A stretch of DNA of 64,000 nucleotides from UBA6109 sp035366835 (GTDB lineage: Bacteria > Desulfobacterota > Syntrophia > Syntrophales > UBA6109). Below, piece by piece: positions 58,349 through 64,000 of the stretch. Position numbers and translations under genes: made by a program. Every line of letters begins with the position of its first letter. Position 1 is the stretch's first letter. The stretch covers positions 1-64,000 of the forward strand of contig DAOSIS010000020.1 in the NCBI GenBank assembly GCA_035366835.1, in the 5' to 3' direction. The notes under the pieces were generated by a model that was given only the letters and a program-made list of their open reading frames with translations, had not been told where the DNA came from and ran no database searches.

Positions 58349-59962
58349 CTAGCGGCTGTCTCTTGAAATCAGCGTATCTTTCAGCCACTGCCGGTCGTCC
58401 CGTTCCGGATAATCGATGTTGTAGTGAAGCCCTCGGCTTTCCTTGCGCATCTTGGCGCAGCGAACGATGATCTGGGCCACGACGGCGATGTTGCGCAGTT
58501 CGATCAGGTCCCTCGTGACGATGAAGTTGCGGTAGTACTCGTCGATTTCCCGGTTGATGAGGTCCACACGCCGTTCCGCGCGATCGAGCCGCTTGTTCGA
58601 ACGGACGATCCCCACGTAGTTCCACATGCACCGGCGGATTTCGTCCCAGTTGTGTGAGACGACGATGGATTCGTCGCTTTCCGTGGCGCCCCGCGGATCC
58701 CAGGCGGGGATCGCAAGCTCTTCGTCCCCGACGTCCGCGAGCCGTTCCGCGATGCGGCGGACAGCACGGTGGGAGAAGACGACGGCCTCCAGGAGGGAAT
58801 TGCTGGCGAGCCGGTTCGCCCCGTGAAGACCGGTGCAGGAGACTTCCCCGCAGGCGAAAAGACGGTCGATCGTCGTCTCGCCGAATGCGTTCACCGAGAC
58901 GCCGCCGCACTGGTAGTGCGCTGCAGGAACGACGGGGATGGGATCCTTCGTGATGTCGATCCCGAACCGGAGGCACTCCCGGTAGATGTTGGGAAAGCGG
59001 TTGACGAGGAAGTCTTTGTCGCGGTGCGTGATGTCCAGAAGGACGTATTCGTCCCCGGATTTCTTGAGCTCCGTGTCGATCGCCTTGGCGACGACGTCGC
59101 GCGGTGCGAGGCTCTTCATGGGATGGTATTTTTCCATGAAGGGAATCCCGTTCTTCAGGCGCAGGACCCCGCCCTCGCCGCGCACGGTTTCGCTGATCAG
59201 GAAGGACTTTGCCGCCGGATGGTACAGGCAGGTCGGATGGAACTGCGTGAATTCCATGTTCGCGATGAGGGCGCCGGCGCGGTACGCCATGGCGACGCCG
59301 TCGCCGGTCGCGATGTCGGGGTTGGAGGTGATGAGATAGACCTTTCCGGTCCCGCCGGTGGCGAGGAGGACGAACTTGGCGCGGAAGGTGTGGATCTCGT
59401 TGCGTTCGATATCCAGGACATAGGCGCCAAGGCACTGGTCGGCGACCCCCTTCCGCTGGCCGGTGATGAAGGATTTCATGATCAGGTCGATGGCGATATG
59501 GTTCTCGAAGATCGAAATGTTGGGGTGACGGCTGGCCTTCTCGTTGATCGCACGCTCGATCTCCCGGCCGGTGAGGTCTTTCGCATGCAGGACGCGCCGC
59601 ATCGAGTGGCCGCCCTCGCGGCCGAGATCGAATTCGGAAGACGATCCCTCCTGCGCCCTGCTGAACCGGACGCCCCATTCCACGAGCTCACGAATCCGCT
59701 CGGGCGCCTCGCTGACGACGAAGCGCACGACGTCTTCCTTGCAGAGGCCGGCGCCGCAGGTAAGGGTGTCCCGGATGTGGTACTCGAACCGGTCCTCCTT
59801 GTCGCAGACGGCTGCGATGCCTCCCTGGGCGTAGTTCGTATTGGATTCCGTCCGCTCCTTCTTGGTGACGACCGCTACGGTGCCCAATTCGGCGGCCTTG
59901 ATCGAAAAACTGAATCCGGCGATGCCGCTTCCGAGAACCAGAAAATCCGTCTTGATCTCCAT
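58349..59962 (-). CDS. nadB: L-aspartate oxidase
   Basis: NadB oxidises L-aspartate to iminoaspartate with FAD for NAD synthesis; in anaerobes fumarate can be the electron acceptor. FAD motif FLVLGSGIAGFSFSIKAAEL opens the protein; NTNYAQGGIAAV, RREGGHS-type GREGGHSMRRVLHAKD, FTQFHPTCLY, the PVVPAAHYQCGGV segment and GLHGANRLASNSLLEA are all typical of the fumarate reductase/NadB family. The 537-residue length and the C-terminal helical domain fit NadB rather than succinate dehydrogenase. AAAGGA precedes the ATG. It is divergent from tsaD. nadA and nadC are not in the window. Confidence 0.93.
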   Translation of the reverse strand: MEIKTDFLVLGSGIAGFSFSIKAAELGTVAVVTKKERTESNTNYAQGGIAAVCDKEDRFEYHIRDTLTCGAGLCKEDVVRFVVSEAPERIRELVEWGVRFSRAQEGSSSEFDLGREGGHSMRRVLHAKDLTGREIERAINEKASRHPNISIFENHIAIDLIMKSFITGQRKGVADQCLGAYVLDIERNEIHTFRAKFVLLATGGTGKVYLITSNPDIATGDGVAMAYRAGALIANMEFTQFHPTCLYHPAAKSFLISETVRGEGGVLRLKNGIPFMEKYHPMKSLAPRDVVAKAIDTELKKSGDEYVLLDITHRDKDFLVNRFPNIYRECLRFGIDITKDPIPVVPAAHYQCGGVSVNAFGETTIDRLFACGEVSCTGLHGANRLASNSLLEAVVFSHRAVRRIAERLADVGDEELAIPAWDPRGATESDESIVVSHNWDEIRRCMWNYVGIVRSNKRLDRAERRVDLINREIDEYYRNFIVTRDLIELRNIAVVAQIIVRCAKMRKESRGLHYNIDYPERDDRQWLKDTLISRDSR

Positions 59963-60000
59963 GGAAGATCGTCCTTTCCCCGGCGTGGAGTGAAATTCGG

Positions 60001-60029
60001 TTTACAAAGACAAGGCGTTTCTATATAGT
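60001..60029 (+). promoter_or_regulatory. Probable promoter of the tsaD operon
   Basis: TTTACA (60001-60006), 17-base spacer and TATAGT (60024-60029), about 43 bases before the tsaD ATG. On the opposite strand the same bases give TATATA with a poor -35, possibly a divergent nadB promoter. Confidence 0.6.
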
Positions 60030-60071
60030 CTCTTGCGCTTTTTTACAAAAGAAAATTTCTGTCTGGAATCT

Positions 60072-61100
60072 ATGCTGATCCTGGGAATCGAGTCCTCCTG
60101 CGACGAAACCGCCGCCGCCGTGGTTCGCGACGGGCGGGGGCTTCTCTCCAACGTCATCGCATCACAGATCGCCGCGCACAGCCGCTTCGGCGGCGTCGTG
60201 CCCGAGATCGCCTCCCGCAAGCACATCGAGGCCGTCCTGCCGGTCATCGAGCAGGCCCTGGAAGAGGGAGGGGTGCGCCTCGGAGACATTGAAGGAATCG
60301 CGGTCACCCGCGGGCCCGGGCTGATCGGGTCGCTGCTCGTGGGCATCTCCGTCGGAAAGGCCCTGGCCTTTGCGCGCAACATTCCGATCGTCGGCGTCAA
60401 CCATCTCGACGGCCACATGGCGGCGGTCTTTCTGACGGATTCCCGGCCGGCTTTCCCTTTCGTGGCGCTGGTGGTTTCCGGAGGGCACACCACGACCTAC
60501 GCGGTGGAGGACTTCGGACGCAGCCGCATCATGGGGCAGACGCGGGACGATGCCGCCGGAGAGGCCTTCGACAAGGCGGCGAAGCTGCTCGATGCCGGCT
60601 ACCCCGGCGGCGTGATCCTGGACCGTCTCTCCAGGGAAGGCGATCCCGGGAAGATCCCTTTTCCCCGCGCGATGAGGGACAGCCTGGACTTCAGTTTCAG
60701 CGGGCTCAAGACGTCCCTTCTGCATTATCTGAAGCGCCGCGGCGAAAAACCCGCCGGGAAGGAACTGGCGGATATCGCCGCCTGCTACCAGGAAGCCATC
60801 GTCGAAGTGCTGGTCGAAAAGACGTTCGCGGCGGCCCGGATCGCGGGCATCGGCAGGATCGTCGTCTGCGGCGGTGTCGCGGCCAACAGACGGCTGCGGG
60901 AGGAATTCCGGGCGAGAGCGGAGGCCGAGGGTGCGGAACTGTTTCTCCCGCCGCCCGTCCTGTGCACGGACAATGCGGCCATGATCGCCGTGGTCGGGGA
61001 ACATCTTCTTGCGGGCGGGTGCCGGGACGACATCGATATGAACGCCGTTTCGAGATGGCCGGCGGACAGCGGATATGGATCTTGTCAGAACGAAGCTTAA
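60072..61100 (+). CDS. tsaD: tRNA threonylcarbamoyladenosine transferase TsaD
   Basis: TsaD transfers the threonylcarbamoyl group from TC-AMP to A37 of tRNA, working with TsaB (encoded at 10.4 kb). The N-terminal MLILGIESSCDETAAAVV, the metal-binding histidines H111 and H115 (NHLDGH), VVSGGHTT, GEAFDKAAKLL and VVCGGVAANRRLREE are all present. ATG 60072 gives the usual 342 residues; the frame is open back to 60033 without similarity. It leads an operon with a DUF2062 protein, rsmA and a DUF1460 protein and overlaps the DUF2062 gene by 26 bp. Confidence 0.96.
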   Translation: MLILGIESSCDETAAAVVRDGRGLLSNVIASQIAAHSRFGGVVPEIASRKHIEAVLPVIEQALEEGGVRLGDIEGIAVTRGPGLIGSLLVGISVGKALAFARNIPIVGVNHLDGHMAAVFLTDSRPAFPFVALVVSGGHTTTYAVEDFGRSRIMGQTRDDAAGEAFDKAAKLLDAGYPGGVILDRLSREGDPGKIPFPRAMRDSLDFSFSGLKTSLLHYLKRRGEKPAGKELADIAACYQEAIVEVLVEKTFAAARIAGIGRIVVCGGVAANRRLREEFRARAEAEGAELFLPPPVLCTDNAAMIAVVGEHLLAGGCRDDIDMNAVSRWPADSGYGSCQNEA

Positions 61101-61524
61101 GGAATTTCATCAGCGGTTCCTGAGCCTGCGCGGCGAACCGAGGGCCGTCGCCCTGGGCATGGCCCTCGGGGTATTCGTCGGCGTCACGCCGACGATACCC
61201 TTTCATACCCTGCTGATCGTCGCGTTCGGCCTGATTCTGCGCTGGAACATCGCGTCGGCGTACCTCGGATCGTGGCTCATCTCCAATCCCCTGACCATCC
61301 CCATCTTCTATTATGCGCAGTACGAAATCGGCACCTTCTGTCTGGGAACCGGAAAAACCGGGCTTGTCCTGGCGGACTATTCCCTGGTGAGTCTGGCATC
61401 CGCAGGCTGGCAGATCCTCTGCCCGCTCCTGCTCGGCGGTCTGATCACGGCGCCGCTTTTTGCCGTCCCCGCATACTTCATCACGTTGCGGCTGGCGCGA
61501 TCCTTGAGAAGAACGCAGGAATGA
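61075..61524 (+). CDS. DUF2062 membrane protein
   Basis: A 149-residue membrane protein with about three spans. The family pattern is clear: ALGMALGVFVGVTPTIPFHT near residue 25, ILRWNIASAYLGSWLISNPL near 55 and TIPIFYYAQYEIG following. Function is unknown. ATG 61075 lies inside the end of tsaD, after GGACAGCGGAT, and its stop overlaps the rsmA start by 4 bp, so translation of the three genes is tightly linked. Confidence 0.88.
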   Translation: MDLVRTKLKEFHQRFLSLRGEPRAVALGMALGVFVGVTPTIPFHTLLIVAFGLILRWNIASAYLGSWLISNPLTIPIFYYAQYEIGTFCLGTGKTGLVLADYSLVSLASAGWQILCPLLLGGLITAPLFAVPAYFITLRLARSLRRTQE

Positions 61525-62384
61525 AGTCGGCAAGGGAAATTCTGCATTCCTACGGCATTCATCCGAGACGGCGGTACAGCCAGTCTTTTCTGGAGGACCG
61601 CGCCGTCATGGAGCGGATCCTCGGTCTTGCCGCGATCGGGGCGGACGAGACGGTGCTGGAGATCGGCTCCGGAGTCGGGCTGCTCACGGAACGGATCGCC
61701 GAGCGCGCCGCCAGGGTCCTGGCGGTCGAAATCGATCCTTCACTCGTCGAAATCCTGAACCGGCGCCTCGGACGGAAGGGAAATGTCGAGATCGTGAGCC
61801 GGGACATCCTGAAGGTCGATCTGTCCGAATGGTCCGGCAGAGGGAACGCCGGCAAGCTGAAGGTCATCGGGAACATCCCCTACAGCATCTCCAGCCCCAT
61901 CCTCTTTCATCTCCTTGCTCATCGGCGCTCCATCTCATCGGCGACCGTCATGATGCAGCGGGAAGTCGCGGACCGGCTGACGGCTTCCTGCGGCTGCAAG
62001 GAATACGGGATTCCGACCGTCCTCTTCGCCGTTCATGCCTCGATCAGCGGCGGAATCGAGGTGCCGCCTTCGTGTTTCTTTCCGCCGCCGCGTGTCCACT
62101 CGACGGTACTGCGGTTCGATTTCGCGGCGGAGCCGAACACGCCGCTTTCCGACGAGAATTTTTTCGCGCGCGTCGTCCGGACCTCTTTCGCCATGCGCCG
62201 GAAGACGCTGTTCAATTGCCTGAGGGGAAGCGAGGCGGCCCCGGAAAGCGACGAAGAACTGCGGAGGGCGCTGGACGCGGCGGGGATCGTCGGGAAGCGG
62301 CGTGCCGAGACGCTCACGCCGGAGGAGTTCGGCCGGCTGAGCAACGTCCTCCGGGAGGGAAGGCGCCATGCAGCAAAAAGGTAG
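61521..62384 (+). CDS. rsmA: 16S rRNA (adenine1518/1519-N6)-dimethyltransferase RsmA
   Basis: RsmA (KsgA) dimethylates two adenosines in the 3' terminal hairpin of 16S rRNA, a late 30S assembly checkpoint. YSQSFLEDRAVMERIL starts the conserved core, the SAM site is VLEIGSGVGLLTERIA, and the catalytic NIPYSISSPI follows near residue 120; the C-terminal domain has the MRRKTLFNCLR motif. ATG 61521 overlaps the DUF2062 stop and has GCAGGA just upstream. The length of 287 residues is normal. Confidence 0.95.
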   Translation: MKSAREILHSYGIHPRRRYSQSFLEDRAVMERILGLAAIGADETVLEIGSGVGLLTERIAERAARVLAVEIDPSLVEILNRRLGRKGNVEIVSRDILKVDLSEWSGRGNAGKLKVIGNIPYSISSPILFHLLAHRRSISSATVMMQREVADRLTASCGCKEYGIPTVLFAVHASISGGIEVPPSCFFPPPRVHSTVLRFDFAAEPNTPLSDENFFARVVRTSFAMRRKTLFNCLRGSEAAPESDEELRRALDAAGIVGKRRAETLTPEEFGRLSNVLREGRRHAAKR

Positions 62385-63171
62385 TCCGCGCCGGGAATTC
62401 GCCAGGCTCGTGAAAGAAATCCTCTCCCGGGGCGAAAGGTCACCCGGGGCGCTCGTGGCCGCGGCGGCGCGCGCGCTTCTGGGAAGGCCCTATCGCGCGG
62501 CGCCTCTGGAGAGGGGAGGGGCGGAGCGCCTCGTGGTGGACTTCACATCCTTCGATTGCGTCACGCTTGTGGAAACCGCCGTTGCGCTGGCCCTGACGGC
62601 CTCCTCGCCCCGTCCGGACTTCGACCGCTTCGCGGCCCGCCTGCGGAAGATCCGGTACCGGAAGGGCCGCCTCGCGGGCTACGCCTCGCGGCTTCACTAC
62701 TTTTCGGACTGGCTCGCCGATAACGAGGCGAAGATGATCCTTCACGACCGGACGCGCGGCCTGGGCGGCGTCGCCTGCCGCAGGAAGATCGATCGCATGA
62801 GCGCCCACCGGGAACGCTATCCGGCCCTGAAGGATCCGGCGGCCTTTCGCAGCATCCGCGCCGTCGAGAGGCGTTTGTCGGCGAGGTCGTGGTACTGCCT
62901 GGAAAAGAGACAGCTCAGGAGGGCGGAAAAGGCCATCCGGGAAGGTGACATCGTCGCGATCGCAAGCGGTGAAGAAGGCCTCGATGTCTGCCACGTCGGA
63001 ATCGCCGTGCGACACCGGGGCAGGGTCCGCCTGCTGCACGCCTCTTCTGCGGCAGGATGCGTGATCGCTTCCGATGAAACGCTGTATTCCTACCTGCAGG
63101 CGAAGAAGCACCGCGCGGGTGTCCTGGTCGCCGGAGTGGTCGGAGAGAAGGCTCGGCATTCCCTGCGGTGA
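62368..63171 (+). CDS. DUF1460 family protein (NlpC/P60-like amidase fold)
   Basis: The family is described as N-acetylmuramoyl-L-alanine amidase-like. The catalytic cysteine is in FTSFDCVTLVETAVALAL near residue 65 and the histidine in DVCHVGIAVRHRGRV near 210; RLHYFSDWLADNE is a further family motif. In other bacteria DUF1460 proteins are usually exported; here no clear signal peptide follows ATG 62368, so the start or location is uncertain. It overlaps the end of rsmA by 17 bp. Length is 267 residues. A role in cell-wall or amide hydrolysis is inferred from the fold. Confidence 0.82.
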   Translation: MQQKGSPRREFARLVKEILSRGERSPGALVAAAARALLGRPYRAAPLERGGAERLVVDFTSFDCVTLVETAVALALTASSPRPDFDRFAARLRKIRYRKGRLAGYASRLHYFSDWLADNEAKMILHDRTRGLGGVACRRKIDRMSAHRERYPALKDPAAFRSIRAVERRLSARSWYCLEKRQLRRAEKAIREGDIVAIASGEEGLDVCHVGIAVRHRGRVRLLHASSAAGCVIASDETLYSYLQAKKHRAGVLVAGVVGEKARHSLR

Positions 63172-63210
63172 CGAGGACGGTTTCGCGATCGTCCGTTCGG
63201 GGAATTCTTC

Positions 63211-64000
63211 TCAGAAACTGTAGGACAATCCCCCCAGATACACATCCGTGTCGCGGTGGTAATCGGTGACGATGCGGCTCCAGATCGCGCGCAGCGCAAC
63301 GCGCGGCGAGAGTCGCCAGGCGGCCATGGCGCTGATGTTGCCGGCGAGCGCCGTCATCCGGCTTCCGTCCTCGTTGCCGTATTCGTCGCGGGCGACATAG
63401 GGACCGAAGCCCATCCCGAGTTCGAGGCGGTCCGAGAAGAACGGCTGCAGGACCCACAATTGGGAAGTGATGCCGTAACGGCCGAGGGGGCGATGATCGC
63501 CTTCGCCGAGGAACGTGACCGTCCAATCCACGTGACGGCCGAAATGCCGCCGGTATTCGATGGCTCCGGCGACATCGGTCTCGGACTTTGCGCTGTTGAG
63601 GGTTGCGTAGCCGAAATAAAGGGCGATCTCGTCGGCGGGCCTCTCGAAATCCCGGGCCGGGTGCGGGCGCGACTCCGCCGCTGTCGGCGCATCGAGGAGA
63701 TAACCGATGCCCGCCGTGGCCGCGAGCGTGTCGAAACTGTCCCGGACGGTGATGTAATTGAGGCGCACTTGAAAGAGAAGGGGACTCAGCCCGTACCAGG
63801 TGGCCGTTGCGCTGGTGACCACGCCCAGTCCATGGGCATCCTCGTAGCGATCCGTGAGGGGGACGACCCTGGTGTCAAAATAAACCAGGGGACCGATGCC
63901 CAGGGCGAGGGAAAACTGCGAAGCGGGGATCTTCGTCTTCCCCCAGATCTGCGCGGCGAGGCTGTCGCGGTAATGGTACGGTTGGTGCCCCTCGTTGAGG
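63211..64000 (-). CDS. Outer-membrane beta-barrel protein (5' partial)
   Basis: The - strand frame is open from the window edge to TGA at 63211, giving 262 residues without the N-terminus. It shows alternating hydrophobic strands ending in aromatics and tight polar turns, and ends LGGLSYSF with a C-terminal phenylalanine, the recognition signal for the BAM complex. Near the edge it reads LNEGHQPYHYRD and SLALGIGPLVYFDTR. The family is not certain; small outer-membrane enzymes or porin-like barrels fit. It is convergent with the DUF1460 gene, with 39 bases between them. Confidence 0.75.
   Translation of the reverse strand, partial: LNEGHQPYHYRDSLAAQIWGKTKIPASQFSLALGIGPLVYFDTRVVPLTDRYEDAHGLGVVTSATATWYGLSPLLFQVRLNYITVRDSFDTLAATAGIGYLLDAPTAAESRPHPARDFERPADEIALYFGYATLNSAKSETDVAGAIEYRRHFGRHVDWTVTFLGEGDHRPLGRYGITSQLWVLQPFFSDRLELGMGFGPYVARDEYGNEDGSRMTALAGNISAMAAWRLSPRVALRAIWSRIVTDYHRDTDVYLGGLSYSF

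Noticed and set aside
58332..59678. Alternative - strand frame across nadB
   Set aside because: Same strand, shifted frame, very Arg-rich, overlaps an intact NadB and the terminal inverted repeat.

Overview
The window reads as a stretch of chromosome from a GC-rich anaerobic deltaproteobacterium (Desulfobacterota), most like the syntrophic Syntrophus/Syntrophales group. This placement is inferred from gene content and order: the uppS-cdsA-dxr-rseP-tsaB run, an ADP-forming acyl-CoA synthetase beside a CoA-transferase, membrane-bound PAS/LuxR regulators, and frequent 4-bp gene overlaps with TTG starts. No rRNA is present to confirm it. Coding density is high and most of the window is housekeeping.

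Region 1 (1-24.9 kb, + strand): the end of secA, then argJ; rpsB-tsf-pyrH-frr closed by a strong terminator; uppS-cdsA-dxr-rseP-tsaB (lipid carrier, phospholipid, isoprenoid, site-2 protease, tRNA t6A); psd-pssA; asd-rsmD-coaD; an aspartate aminotransferase; a PurF-like protein without the N-terminal cysteine; ispG-proS-rel; a periplasmic amidase; rph-rdgB, whose 3' end runs into a tRNA-Pro gene.

Region 2 (24.9-37.4 kb, mostly + strand): directly after tRNA-Pro lies a frameshifted tyrosine recombinase remnant, the scar of an integrated element. Beyond it is a visibly AT-richer accessory block: a four-PAS histidine kinase with a double-receiver protein, a small membrane protein, an oxygen-defence trio (bfr, sodB, wrbA), a membrane-anchored PAS-LuxR regulator with a palindromic promoter, a PhoU-like protein, and a membrane protein of about 1000 residues that I cannot assign to a family.

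Region 3 (37.4-45.7 kb, - strand): a probable six-gene operon reading from 45.6 kb down: CoA-transferase fused to a GNAT domain, ADP-forming acyl-CoA synthetase, a BioD-like/DRTGG protein, phosphomannomutase/phosphoglucomutase, class II aldolase and an HD hydrolase. It links acyl-CoA energy conservation with sugar-phosphate metabolism.

Region 4 (45.7-56 kb, - strand): short transcription units: aminotransferase-HAD phosphatase, alpha/beta hydrolase-NUDIX, a diguanylate cyclase, an FAD-disulfide reductase, tRNA-Met, a secreted FG-GAP-like protein, and nitroreductase-YdcF/ElyC. A structured repeat at 49.46 kb matches one at 29.2 kb.

Region 5 (56-64 kb): purB and a lipoprotein (+), a 146-bp element with 20-bp terminal inverted repeats, nadB (-), then tsaD-DUF2062-rsmA-DUF1460 (+), and the end of an outer-membrane barrel protein (-) cut by the window edge.

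Twelve promoter-like elements with a TTGACA-like -35, a spacer usually of 17-18 bp and a TA-rich -10 were found by eye and help define the transcription units.
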